The notes below the pieces were generated by a model. The model did not search any database. It worked only from the letters and a program-made list of their open reading frames with translations, and was not told the origin of the DNA. Shown in pieces: positions 23,346 to 34,349 of a stretch of DNA of 64,000 nt. Numbering within the stretch: position 1 is the first letter of the stretch; each line of letters begins with the position of its first letter. The DNA comes from Piezodorus guildinii (taxonomy: Eukaryota > Arthropoda > Insecta > Hemiptera > Pentatomidae): positions 167,702,366-167,766,365 of the forward strand of contig CM041295.1 of NCBI GenBank assembly GCA_023052935.1. Reading direction: 5' to 3'. The position numbers and the translations under genes are program-made.

Positions 23346-23559
23346 GGGGCTTCAATGCTCATATTATAAATTTTCTTCCATTGAAGTACTTTGAAAAGGG
23401 GATAAATCGGAACACTATGGTATCTTAAACAATATAACAAATTTATTTTTTATCTCAATCAATTGAACAATACATCAAATCATAGATTCACATCCCCTCT
23501 ATTACATAATTACTGTGTGTGTCTATTTTAATAGTAGTTTTTGAAAAAAAATATTACTG

Positions 23560-24605
23560 TGTTAAATATATGTGCCCATTCACCCTACAGTAGGGTGTGA
23601 ACGACATTGAAAATGTTATTGTGTTCCCATTTACAACATGTGGGGTGAATGAGAACAGTTTAAAATGCTTATTAAATTATTTTTTCTAAATTAAATCTTT
23701 TAAAAATAGAAATTAGATCGCTTTATTCACTTATATTCTAGAAGTTAGGTCTCTTATATTCTAAAAAAGTTTTAAATCACCACGCTTCTGTAGGAAGAAG
23801 AAGAAATGTAATTAAATGATGTATGAACTTAGACCATTGATAAATGAAACAGACCCAAGAATCTGGCAGATTTAAAATATCTGATTCGCTCTTTCAACTT
23901 CAGTAGGGGTTGGGATAAACCTATAACTTTGCTTGATTCTTTTGTAAAACAAACCGATGAATCCTCCATCATCAGCTTCTAAAACCTTACTAGCATAAAG
24001 TCAAAAATTCTCAGGTTTTTTCCTATTTATATAATTTAATAAGTAAAAAGACGCTCACCGAAATGTCATAATTTGTAATAGATAATAAAACTTAATGATT
24101 CAAATTCAGATTCATCTTCAGATTTTCATGACAACACCAATTCAGCATCAATGTCTTGCAAATAATATTCATAACAGCAGTGTTCCCATTCACCACCCAC
24201 TACAGAAAATGTAGATGCCACAACCTAAAAAATCTGTTGCTAAGAAACTGTTGCAAATAATATATTGAGCAAGGAATTTTATGGGAGAAAACCACTTGAA
24301 GACCAGTAAACAGATACTAAAAAAGCTATATTGATAACAGTTCCATTCTTACAGGTAAAGTTTGTGGGAGAGAAAAATTTCGTAGAAACTAGTACAATTT
24401 TTCACTGGTTAAACTGATAAGTCCAAAGTACTACCAACAAAACAATATTATATGATTGAATTATTAACAAAGTGGCTAACCATTAACAACAACATTAATT
24501 GCTATACGTTAAAGTAAATGGCTTTCACGCAACTTTAAAGTAATATTGAAGTTTTGTTTCCATTCACCCCATTTTGCGGTACCATTGATTTAGTAGATTT
24601 GAAAA
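23560..24605 (-). mobile_element. DNA-transposon remnant, same family as 29264-29956
   Basis: The segment 23880-24600 is the reverse complement of 29264-29956 with many differences, including AATTCAGATTCATCTTCAGA and TTGGGGTGAATGG-type motifs near both ends (CCCATTCACCC near 23578; CATTCACCCCATTTTGCGG near 24560). In the 29.7-kb copy the coding-like stretch reads DEYSLQDSDAELLLSC, SEDESGFESLSTNYDIS and AYISPSDVPKKLKE, which recalls the acidic linker and tail of pogo/Tigger-type transposases. No DDE core is visible in either copy. Superfamily assignment is a guess. Confidence 0.45.
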
Positions 24606-24692
24606 AAATAGCTATTTCATGTTTTTAGCATTGGCGAAAAAAGGGGAAATACACAATGAGAGTTTCATAACCAACTATAGGAGACAACGGCA

Positions 24693-24700
24693 ATATATAT

Positions 24701-24735
<35 letters not shown>
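24693..24735. repeat. (TA)n microsatellite
   Basis: TA repeats with one AATATA interruption. Confidence 0.9.
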
Positions 24736-24834
24736 TATATTTATTTATTTATTTTAATCCGAACATAGGAATAATAATATAGATGTATAATATACGGTTA
24801 GAAAGTTAAAGATTTTAGAAAAAAAAAAAAGGCG

Positions 24835-24950
24835 TAATCCATTGTGTACGTACTAGACTTGAGTTCTCTGGGTCTCGGGTTCGAGCCTTGCCGAGGCAGA
24901 GTATTATTTCAGTTGTGGAACGACCGGAGAGTTGAGAAATGGACCTATTT
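24835..24950 (+). repeat. SINE (family 1 head)
   Basis: Contains the B-box-like CGGGTTCGAGCC (24878-24889) followed by GAGGCAGAGTATTATTTC. The same two blocks, spaced alike, occur on the minus strand at 45745-45800. Flanked 5' by an A-run. Confidence 0.65.
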
Positions 24951-24957
24951 AATATAT

Positions 24958-25670
24958 TCTTCTTCAAATGAACAAGTACCGAAGATTAGTGTGTGTAGTA
25001 AGTCTAGCTCGAAGTGAAAACTCATACGAAACTCAAATTTCCTAGTTAGGGCAACTATAGTTCAAGGATCATACAGCAATTTTTGGACGAAAATCGACAA
25101 ACCAGAAGCGACACTTCATTCACATTTTTTTTACAATTTTCTCTAAAACGGCTCAAACTTACTATACTGCCATTATATTAAACGTGATTTAAATACCTGT
25201 AGATTTAATTCAGTTTCAAATAATAACAGGACTAATGTCATTTAATCCCCTTTAAAATACCTTAAATTTTCTTAATTATAAACAATTAACCATTTCAGCT
25301 TATTAGAATTGTGAATTCGATAAACAATTAAAGCAGAAAACAGGAAACATTTTTGTCCTAGTTAATTTTTTTTTTCTCGTAAAGAATAGCAATATATAGA
25401 TGTATAATATATCTTTAGAAAGCTTAACATCGTAGAAAAGAAAATTATATAAAAAAGTTGTATGAGATAGCATGTAGTCACGAAAAAGGCATACAATGAA
25501 GTTATTGTTGTAGATAATAATTTATATTAATCCATTATTTAATATAAAATAAATGTGTTCACCAAAATAATATAATTCTTTTATTATGGTTATGCAAATC
25601 TTGATTTCATAAAGGGAGGTATCAGAAATAAGTGTGTTGTGTACACCAGATTTTTATTATTAATAGTATT
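24958..25670 (+). repeat. dispersed repeat R-hp copy lacking the hairpin end
   Basis: Starts within the family at CAAATGAACAAGTACCGAAG, keeps TAGTAAGTCTAGCTCGAAG, the ACAATTTTCTCTAAAACGGC block, ATATAGATGTATAATATATC and ends near AAGTGTGTTGTGTACACCAG. Confidence 0.7.
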
Positions 25671-25679
25671 CCTATTTAT

Positions 25680-25862
25680 GAATATTCCCCGTTAAGTGTT
25701 CTTTCTCATATACCACAACCTTATATACGTAGACGTTGTGTATTGTATATATTTTACCCTTGATGAGCACCTACGATGTGGGCCGAAACATTGGTTGAAC
25801 AATAAATAGTTTAGACTATTTAATTTTGTTGCTTTCTTCTACTGCCAACAGCACTACATACT
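25680..25862 (+). repeat. Penelope-type tail with hammerhead-like motif
   Basis: CCTTGATGAGCACC at 25758 and GGCCGAAACATTGG at 25781 are followed by AACAATAAATAG. The order TGATGAG - stem - CGAAAC is that of a hammerhead core, with one core change before TGATGAG. Similar ends lie at 13508-13555 and 40910-40980. No RT is attached. Confidence 0.5.
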
Positions 25863-25865
25863 AGG

Positions 25866-27369
25866 GTCTAAAACCTTTAAAAATTGTCGCTCACACGAGC
25901 GGTATCTAGCGCCTTTTTTGGTAACTAGGTGCTCCAAGCTCACCCCTTTTTAAATTAAGGCCATGCTACACAGTGAGAGAAGAGGTAGGTGAAAATTCGT
26001 GAGAGCGAGGTATTGTGAGATTTCAAGAAAGTAGCAGGAGAGGAGAAAGGCATATTTTTAAAAAATAAATTCGAATAGTAACATCAAATACTACTTGTTA
26101 CTTTCACTTACCTATATATGAAATATATAGTAAGGGAAAGTATTGCGAGTGAGAAAATTTTCAAATTTCAGTTTCCGACGAAAATAAGGAGCTAGTGAAA
26201 GAAGAAGAAGAGTCAAAATAAACAAGTCCCGCAAAAAGGTGTATGTGTGGTAAGTCTAAGCAAAAATGAGAAGTCGTAGAAAACTTAAATTATTTATTTG
26301 ATAAAACTATACGTCCGAGATGTTACAGCAACTTTTTCTTCATAATCGGCTGATCGGAAGACCTACTTTATACCATGCGTTTTGCACCTTTTCACGATTT
26401 TCTTAAAAAGCGGCTTTAAAATTTTGGTTAAACTCGCCATATCGATGAAAAATTTAATGGGCTTTAATATCATGTAGGTTTCATTTTGATTGAAATAGTC
26501 TGACAGGGATTAAATACCGATATTATAATCTTTCTTCCTCTAAAGTTCCTGCAAATATGTAGATTTTAAAAAATTAGGCATATCATCTTGTTAGCATTGA
26601 TATATGACGGTTAAATATGCAAGTTGAGTGTATTTTATAAACAACTAAAGGAGAAAATCGCAAACATACTTTTTTTTATACATTTTTTGTGTTTTTGAGC
26701 ATAAGAATAGTAATATAGATGTATAATATACCGTTGGAAAGCTAGAGAATCCAGAAAAAATAATATCTGGGACACGGAATTGTAAAAGTTAATGGAGAAT
26801 TACGAAAAACTGATTTTTGGAGATAAAAATATAATAGATTTTTTAATAAAACACATGTTTCTATAGAAACTTGGTGTAATTAATTCTTTGATAATTTTTT
26901 ATCTCTAAGTGTATTTAAAAAATCTTAAAATGATTTTAACAACAGGTCCAGTGAAAGTTGTGTGTTGAACGTACCAGAATTTTATATCACTAAATATAAT
27001 TTAAAAAAAAAGATAATAAAAACTTAATGTTGTATAAAAAAACCCAGTGTAATATACACATCATGAAAACATGTTTATTTATTTTTCTAACGTAGAAACT
27101 CCATTTCAAGAAATTAAACACTATTTATAATAAAAGTTTAAAAAATAAATGATGAAGCTTTATATAAAAAAGGTAATTGAATATTTATTAGTTGAAAGTA
27201 TGTGAGAGTGTATGATAATTCACTATCACCAAATCTCACGAATTTTCACCTACCTGTTTTCTACAATAGCAGTGTTGCGCAGGCTTATAAAGGGGGGAAC
27301 CTTGGAGCAGCTAGTTACCAAAAAATCGCCAGATACCGCAGGTGAGAACAATTTTCACAGGTTTTAGAC
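25866..27369. mobile_element. foldback-type element with ~135-bp terminal inverted repeats
   Basis: The left end GTCTAAAACCTTTAAAAATT and right end AATTTTCACAGGTTTTAGAC start arms of about 135 bp (25866-26005 and 27235-27369) that match as reverse complements, including GGTATCTAGCG, TTGGTAACTAG and GGTAGGTGAAAATTCGTGAG. No transposase is present. Most of the interior is a copy of R-hp (26095-26990). A clear target duplication is not seen. Confidence 0.7.
26095..26990 (+). repeat. dispersed repeat R-hp, full-length copy
   Basis: Opens with TTTCACTTACCTATATATGA paired to TATATAGTAAGGGAAAG (terminal hairpin), passes AAGTCCCGCAAAAAGG, TACGTCCGAGATGTTACAGC, TTTAATGGGCTTTAATATCA and AATATAGATGTATAATATAC, and ends GTGTGTTGAACGTACCAG. 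Nearly 0.9 kb and noncoding in all frames. Confidence 0.75.
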
Positions 27370-27539
27370 GCAAGTAGACTATTTTACCCTCTTGTATTTT
27401 CATTTATTTGACAATAACCTTTCTATCTTAAGAAATAGTTGTATGGATGTACTTTTATCGATTGCTCTTAGATATGAAAGAAATTTATTTTTATATAAAA
27501 ACAATTTTAAACTATCTTTTTGTGCGCGTGAATTTATCG
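27370..27539. other. unassigned AT-rich flank
   Basis: No motif recognised; short frame 27392-27583 overlaps the next entry only by chance. Confidence 0.4.
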
Positions 27540-27705
27540 GCAATTGTTACTGGAGAGAGTTAAGAGTGAATTGGCCTGGGTAATGTGGCGTAGGGAGTCG
27601 GTCAACTGAAGAGCTCATTGACGCTGACAAAGCCGAATGGAATAAACTGCTGGAATGAGGCCCGGGTCCTTTGTGGAACCTAGCGGCAATAAATAAATAA
27701 ATACG
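27540..27705 (+). pseudogene. RTE-like LINE C-terminal scrap
   Basis: The text reads RVNWPG then, one frame over, VMWRRESVN, and then ADKAEWNKLLE and ARVLCGT. This follows the RTE-type C-terminus pattern (RLRWxGHVxR ... DRxxWRxLVxxA). The region between is deleted. AATAAATAAATAAATAC closes it as a possible tail. Confidence 0.5.
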
Positions 27706-28199
27706 CTAGTTTGTCAATTGGTTAAGCTTATTTTCTATAAGAGTTATTTAAATCTGACCGCTTACTTAACCAACCCAATCATGAACAGTTCACAGCTTCT
27801 TCTCTTGATCAACTCAACTATTTAAATTCCCCTGTCTTTCATCCCATGATCCAACTAATGTGCCCTAGTTGACACGCAGGCAACAATGAGTTAACGGTAT
27901 CCACTGCTTAATAGCGGTTGAATTAAGAAAATGCTACAGCTATTAGTATGAGGTGATAAAAGTTCGGGTTTGGTAGAGAGGAAGGGGAGGAGTGGAGAAA
28001 ATTGTTTTTTTTTACTTTCTTCGCGAATATTTGAAAAACACTAACGTCATAATAATCAAAGTTAAAGAACCTTTAAAACCCTATAATAACGATCATAAAC
28101 ATTTTTCACTTAAACAAATTAATATCGAGATATTTTAAAATTTACTACTGAGCATCTCTTTTATACATGCAAAATAAGTTACATTTTACTCTTATTTAT
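27706..28199. other. no feature recognised
   Basis: AT-rich, noncoding; T-run near 28005-28013. Confidence 0.5.
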
Positions 28200-28419
28200 A
28201 GATATACGGTCGGGGGGCAACCCTGGCGTATGAAGACCATCCTGGGGCAGACCCAGCCTCTATAAAGTGTGTACCCAAAAAAAGTTGGTTAAAAAACCTG
28301 GCGGCTGAGCGCGTTTAAGGCCTAATCACCATCTGCCTAATTGCACGGCCATTGGTATAAAAACAGTATGAATCTCTACATGTACTGAGTCCAAGAGCCT
28401 TCATGGGTTGTAGTGGTAC

Positions 28420-28471
<52 letters not shown>
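28200..28471 (+). repeat. SINE body (family 1) ending in ~50 T
   Basis: Shares CAACCCTGGCGTATGAAGAC, GTGTGTACCCAAAAAA, AACCTGGCGGCTGAGCG and CCTTCATGGGTTGTAGTGG with the minus-strand copy at 45520-45840 and the plus copy at 50625-50815. The tRNA-like head is missing here. An uninterrupted T-run of about 50 bases follows (28422-28471). Confidence 0.75.
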
Positions 28472-28473
<2 letters not shown>

Positions 28474-28529
28474 TTTTTTATTGTGTTTTTTTAGATACAC
28501 GATGTTTGAAAAAAGAAAGCTGAAACTTG

Positions 28530-28816
28530 ATATAAACTGTTTTTGTTTTCCTTGCTGCTGATTTGGTGTAGGCCCTTGACCGCGAGGTGTCTTCTGCTGG
28601 GAGAATACACCCGCGTTCTTTGATGTTATTGTACAGGGTAGGGTCATCATTACCTATGCCTATTTTTGTGAATTTGGCTTACAGGCCTCACTAACCCGAG
28701 GGAGGGGCTGTGAGTGAATCCTCACTTAATTATATGCTTGAAAACCGAGACTTTGAGTCGAACTCACAACCTTTGGTGTGGAAGACTAGCTCGCTAGGCA
28801 CTCTGCCACGGGCCCC
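28530..28816 (-). repeat. SINE (family 2), full length
   Basis: On the minus strand: A-box-like GTGGCAGAGTGCCTAGCG, B-box-like GTGAGTTCGACTC, then TTTTCAAGCATATAATTAAG, GATTCACTCACAGCCCCTCC, ATTCACAAAAATAGGCA and the tail GGTCAAGGGCCTACACC before an A-rich end. Copies of the same body lie at 10880-11065 (plus) and 49585-49782 (minus). It converges tail to tail with the preceding SINE. Confidence 0.8.
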
Positions 28817-29524
28817 CCTATAAACTTTTTTACTGAAACATTTTAAATTGTTCATCACCCTTCCCTTAATAGGTGTTAAAAAGCTACGGAATTCCCCGCG
28901 TCGGGTTTTGTAGAGATAAGAGGGAGAATTTAAGAAAACTGATTTTTTGTAAATAACTCAAAACCTATAAAGTTTATCGCAAACATAGCAATAAGCAAAA
29001 TTAAATAACTTAAATATAATATAAATAATAATTCTATACATTTCTTGAACAAACCAGTGTTTACGGAGATTGTTATGGGATATAAAATATAGTCTCCACT
29101 TTCAGTAAAGCTGCTCCAAAAATCATGAATTTAAGGCGCTTTGAGTTTGATTTGATTCCTTAATATTATAATAATCAATAAACTCTATCAGAATGTTTAT
29201 CATGAGTAATGCTATGTCGACAATCAATACGTTAATTTTTTTTTTTTTTTTTTTTTTACTGCCATACCGTAAAACGGGGTCAATAGGAACAGTGGATTGA
29301 AGGGGAAGAAAACAAAATTATTTCAATGTTGCGTGGAAGCCACTTACTTTACCGTATAGAAATTAATGTTATTTTTATTGGTTGGCCACTCTGAAAATAG
29401 TTCGATTATATGGTTTTGTTTTGTTGTACTTTTGTCAACTTATTAGTTCAACCTATGTAAAATTGAACTAGTTTCTAAGAAATTTTTCTCTCCCACAATC
29501 TTTACCGGTAAGAATGAAACTCTT
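28794..29524. repeat. palindrome P1, left arm (731 bp)
   Basis: Near-perfect reverse complement of 30169-30902. The outer end lies inside the head of the SINE above at CTAGGCACTCTGCC; the inner end is AGAATGAAACTCTT. By eye only the poly-T/poly-A tract at 29239-29263 differs noticeably. Confidence 0.95.
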
Positions 29525-29956
29525 ATCTATTTAGCTCATTTAGTATCTGTTTACTGTTCTTCAAGTTGTCTTCTTGCATAAAATTCCTAGCTTAATATAT
29601 TATTTGCAACAGTTTCTTTGCAACATATTTTTTAAGTTATGGCATCCACATTTTCTGGAGAATGGGGTGAATGGGAACACAGCTTTTTTCTGTAAGAAGA
29701 CACATCAGATGAATATTCTTTACAAGATAGTGATGCTGAGTTGCTGTTGTCATGCACGTCTGAAGATGAATCTGGATTTGAATCATTATCCACAAATTAT
29801 GACATTTCAGTGAGCGACTTTTTATTTAATAAAGTAGTTGACTAAAACCCTGAACATTTTCGGCTTTATGTTTGGAAGATTTTTAGAACCTGGTTTTTCC
29901 CAACTCAAGGGGAAGCTTACATTAGCCCTAGTGATGTTCCTAAGAAGTTGAAAGAG
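29264..29956 (+). mobile_element. DNA-transposon remnant, partly in palindrome P1
   Basis: Begins ACTGCCATACCGTAAAACGG; the first 260 bp are in the palindrome arm, the rest in the spacer. The coding-like tail (29690-29956) has the frame DEYSLQDSDAELLLSC, FNKVVD then a stop, and AYISPSDVPKKLKERI. It corresponds to 23880-24600 in reverse. Truncated at 29956 by the Jockey fragment. Confidence 0.5.
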
Positions 29957-30168
29957 CGAATAGCGGTTATACTAAACTGGCGATTCGGCCAGTTATAGTG
30001 ACTTCAAACAGAAAAAGCCAGCTTACATTTGACAACAAACTACTAATCTACAAGGAAATACTGAAACCTTTATGGACCTAAGGACTCGACCTGTGGGGAA
30101 CGCATAAAAAACGCATATAAAACGCATCGAATCCTTTCAAACCAAATTCCTCCGAACAATAGTTAAAC
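29957..30168 (+). pseudogene. Jockey C, piece 1 (RT C-terminal region)
   Basis: Reads LNWRFGQL, NRKSQLTFDNKLLIY-type text in shifted frames, ILKPLWT and LDLWGT, which aligns with NRRFGQLYRLLNRKSELTVD and IYRTILKPIWTYGLELWG of Jockey B. Ends at the codons for LRTIVK, directly at the inner edge of the right P1 arm. Piece 2 at 44959 resumes at the next residues. Confidence 0.8.
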
Positions 30169-30902
30169 AAGAGTTTCATTCTTACCGGTAAAGATTGTAG
30201 GAGAGAAAAATTTCTTAGAAACTAGTTCAATTTTACATAGGATAAACTGATAAGTTGACAAAAGTACAACAAAACAAAACCATATAATCGAACTATTTTC
30301 AGAGTGGCCAACCAATAAAAATAACATTAATTTCTATACGGTAAAGTAATTGGCTTCCACGCAACATTGAAATAATTTTGTTTTCTTCCCCTTCAATCCA
30401 CTGTTCCTATTGACCCCGTTTTACGGTATGGCAGTAAAAAAAAAAAAAAATAAAAAAAAAATAACGTATTGATTGTCGACATAGCATTACTCATGATAAA
30501 CATTCTGATAGAGTTTATTGATTATTATAATATTAAGGAATCAAATCAAACTCAAAGCGCCTTAAATTCATGATTTTTGGAGCAGCTTTACTGAAAGTGG
30601 AGACTATATTTTATATCCCATAACAATCTCCGTAAACACTGGTTTGTTCAAGAAATGTATAGAATTATTATTTATATTATATTTAAGTTATTTAATTTTG
30701 CTTATTGCTATGTTTGCGATAAACTTTATAGGTTTTGAGTTATTTACAAAAAATCAGTTTTCTTAAATTCTCCCTCTTATCTCTACAAAACCCGACGCGG
30801 GGAATTCCGTAGCTTTTTAACACCTATTAAGGGAAGGGTAATGAACAATTTAAAATGTTTCAGTAAAAAAGTTTATAGGGGGGCCCGTGGCAGAGTGCCT
30901 AG
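30169..30902. repeat. palindrome P1, right arm (734 bp)
   Basis: Reverse complement of 28794-29524. It ends with GTGGCAGAGTGCCTAG, the first bases of a SINE head whose remainder is absent here, and joins the next palindrome with a shared CTAG. Confidence 0.95.
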
Positions 30903-32150
30903 AAATAATTGTCGTCTTATCCATATTGGATCGTGGTATAGATTTTTCCAGAAATTTAAAAAAAAAAATGATTTACTGTTAATCGCAATCCATTGGATTA
31001 TTTTTTTAAATACCTACACATTTATTGATCAATGTTTACATTATTATTATTATTTTTGTCTTGAATTGTACCCAATGATCATTAATGATACGGATTCGCT
31101 TCAATAGTCAGATATAGTTATTGAAAGAAAACTTGTAACTTTACTTCCACAAACAGATTTGGAGCAGAAAGTTCTTTATGAAACAAATTATTCGTTGTAA
31201 ATAGGTTTGAAGAAGTTACAGTATGTTCTTCTCTCCTGCACCATCTTATATCGACTGATATCTATTCAAACTTTGCTAATGGGTAAGCTATTTCTGTAAC
31301 TGTAATTATACTCATTAAACTTCATTTGTGGTAAGTTTATCTTTTATGATCGCCACCCCAATGATCTCACCCTTCATAAAAATAAATCCCTATTTCTTTA
31401 GTGTTGGAATGACTGGGAAGTTGACAAAATTGTGTCCGATTCTTTAACTACCTCTTCATAGCTCTCCTTGGGCAATGTTTTAATGCAGAATTTATTATAT
31501 CTAATTCCTAGCACTGTTCAGGAGGTAGGATTTATCTTTTCATTTGATTATTATCTAAAGCGTATTTATTATTATCACCTACTCGTAACAAGTTTTCTTA
31601 GTATATGGTTTTCCACAAGTGATGGTACACTGTATTTTTTCAAAATACATATTACAAGAATGATTTACCTTTGGGACTCTAAATTGTTTGTAGTTCGGTT
31701 TTCAAGATATTCTTGAAAAGCAGAGTTGCATTCATAGTGAGATAAAATATATTCACAATACGTATTTGCTATTTCCCCTTTGAAGAATTGCCTGAGCATC
31801 AAACTCACTAACATCACTCTGTGTCATTTTATATGCCCCACCTTTATCAATAGGCCTTAAATCATGGTAATGATCTCGATGCTAAATTGCATGATGTATC
31901 TTCTCTTATTTTCGACAGTCCGAGTTGCGGTTAAAATTGTTTATTGCAGTAGTCTTAACTATTTATTGCCAACGTATGTAGGTCCTTGTTGTAGGTCTTC
32001 ATCATATTACCTCAAGGTACAAAGCGAGAAAACACCAAACCTACTGTACAATATGACCTAGCTAGAAACGTTGGCAATAAATAGTCAAGACATTTTATTT
32101 GCATTTTCTTGACCGCTACTCAGACGAATTTTTTCTTTAGAATTTCTGAA
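30899..32150. repeat. palindrome P2, left arm, first part
   Basis: Reverse complement of 46739-47990 with a few substitutions; for example TATCCATATTGGATCGTGG here and ATCCAATATGAATAAGACG there. No gene motif is recognised; the open frames 30841-31107, 31468-31716 and 31864-32061 recur in the other arm and are not supported as genes. It is interrupted at 32150 by Jockey A. Confidence 0.9.
32139..32150. other. target-site duplication, left (Jockey A)
   Basis: AGAATTTCTGAA, identical to 44263-44274; the unoccupied site is in the P2 right arm at 46739-46750. Confidence 0.9.
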
Positions 32151-32277
32151 TGTTTTCATGTGTATATAATGTAAATAGTTTAGTTTTAAGGTTTTAATAT
32201 TTTTCTCGATAAATATTCTGTTTATTAGCCATTGTAGGTTCATATATATATATAATCGATTTTTCGTTTCTTTATTT

Positions 32278-33930
32278 GTGATCATGGACTCAGATATGGT
32301 TACATCGTGTGATGACTCGGACGGAGAGACTCCTTTTTCAGAAATTAGTGAACCTGATTCACAATATTTAAAGAAAAGAAAAGAAATCGCCATTCAAATC
32401 CTGGATCCCAAGAAAATTCGCCAACCAAAAAGAAAAATAAACCGGCCAAGATCAAACAACCGCCAATACAAATTACATCACCGCCTAAAACCCGCAGTAC
32501 TACTGCAGCCAACAAGAACGAATCAATTATGCCATCTACGTCTGCGACTAAGTCAAACTCTATCGCTCAGATTAACTCTAAAGCTCAGTCAGCATCTATC
32601 GCTCCGTCTGCTTCTGCAATCAACAACCAAGTAAAAGCTTAAATGAGATTCCGGCCCAAGGGTTTACAAATCCAGAACCACCTCCTGTATTCGTCTCAAA
32701 AATTAACGATTTTATGCCCTTCGGTCGAGAAATAGCCAACCTGATTGGGCAGTCTAATTTTCGTTGTTTTTCGAGACATGATGACATCAAAATCAACACC
32801 ACCTGTAAAGATAGCTACAAAAAACTAATAAATTACTTAACTACAAACAATTATGACTTCCACTGCTTTCAATTAAAGGAAGAAAAATCCTACCGAGTGG
32901 TCTTGAGAGGACTTCACTCAACCACACCTAAAGAAGCCATCAAAAGAGACCTGGAAGAAATTGGACACAACGTTAGAAATATTTCACCCATTAACACCCG
33001 AAAGAAAAATATAGTTTACCTTTATTTTTCATTGATCTTGAACCGGCTAAAAATAACTCCGAAATATTTAATATTAATAGATTGGTGTACTCTACAGTTC
33101 GTTTCGAGGAACCGAGAAAAAAAACAATCATCGTTCAATGCACCAAGTGTCAAAACTTGGGGCACACAAAAGCTTATTGTTTTCACTAGGCTAGGTGTGT
33201 TAAATGCGCTGGCCCCCATGCATCTGAAACATGTCTGAAGCCTCGAACTGAGACAGCAACGTGTGCTCTTTGTGGCGAGGCCCATCCGGCGAGCTACAGA
33301 GGATGCACGGTTTATAAAACTCTTCTCCGACAGAAAATTCAAAACACACCGGGACGAAGAATCGAAGAGAAGACATGCACCCCGGCACCTGCACTAGAAA
33401 ATTTGGTTGATTTCCCAAGAATTCAGCAATCACCACAAACCATCGCGCAACCGCAGTCTTCTACCTCTACCATCAGCAATGCTAAAGATGATTCCAGGAA
33501 ATCATTCTCCGAGTCCGCCATTTTTAAGAAACAGCCACCTAGCCGTCAGACGCCTCTGACCTCACAAACTAAGCCTCCGGCTTCCCATCAACATCCACAA
33601 GCTACATATCGATCAATCCCTTCCAACCATCCACCTCTGCGTGTAAAACCATCTCCGGAACATCCTCAGAAAATCACTCCCCGTCCCATTGTTCAGCCGA
33701 AACCCTTACCTCAAGTATCACAGAGGACTGAACATCCTCGTACCCAACGCCAAATTCATTCTCCTGTCAACACTCCTGACCACATAACATATCCTTCTCA
33801 TGCTCCTTATCCACACCCTTTTTCCAACCAAGATCTATCTAGCATACACTCCATCCTGAACTCATTTCTCTCAGATCTTGCAGAAACCATTGTCACCCTT
33901 CTCACGAGACTCCTTTCAGAAAAATAATTA
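32278..33930 (+). pseudogene. Jockey A ORF1 (Gag-like), frameshifted
   Basis: Starts MDSDMVTSCDDSDGETPFSE at 32278, with an acidic Ser-rich N-terminus. A frame change near 32600 leads to the region around PVFVSKINDFMPF and LRGLHSTTPKEAIKRDLEEI, the domain that precedes the zinc knuckles in Jockey-type Gag. A further shift exposes CTKCQNLGHTKAYC (about 33140-33180), CVKCAGPHASETC and CALCGEAHPASYRGC, three CCHC knuckles. A stop lies in the first-to-second knuckle linker. The Pro/Gln/Ser-rich tail (33403-33930) is open and ends TLLTRLLSEK with TAA at 33928-33930. Same architecture as Jockey B ORF1. Confidence 0.85.
33067..33693 (+). repeat. 627-bp direct repeat, left copy
   Basis: Ungapped match to 41027-41653 with only a handful of substitutions visible. 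Lies within Jockey A ORF1. Confidence 0.95.
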
Positions 33931-34095
33931 ACGTCTTATCATTAGGAGATAATTTTAGTTTTGACTTTAAAAATAAAGACAGAGATATAATTAAACTAAT
34001 AATAGACTTGGAAAACTTATATGACAATAAGCAAACTTCGGACAATCACAAAAATGCAACGAGGAACAAAATATGCACAATAATTAATAATTACC
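33931..34095 (+). pseudogene. Penelope-like element, 5' piece of RT ORF
   Basis: Directly after the Jockey A ORF1 stop an open frame reads INVLSLGDNFSFDFKNKDRD, then LIIDLENLYDN and ICTIINNY. VLSLGxNF is the usual block near the start of Penelope-like RT proteins. It breaks at the poly-T of Jockey B and continues at 38652. Confidence 0.75.
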
Positions 34096-34349
34096 TTTTT
34101 TTTTTTTTTTTCATTGAGCAATATTACAATCTGTCCAATTCAGGACATTTTAAACGTACAACATTCATACTACATTCACACGATATATACAAAACTATAA
34201 ATTTATATAATAATAATAATAAAATATACATATATACAAAATAAAATCAATAAAAATATATACAATAGTCACTCATACCTATATACAATTCACAAGCATA
34301 CAGCACGTGAGTGGAGAATCTAGCCAATGCTAGAACTCCAATATACATG

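Noticed and set aside
28320..28650. Minus frame with a poly-Lys run
   Set aside because: The Lys run is the 50-T tract read in reverse.
31468..31716. An 82-codon frame present in both P2 arms
   Set aside because: Its recurrence at 47172-47420 is due to the inverted duplication; no motif, Kozak context or codon bias supports a gene.
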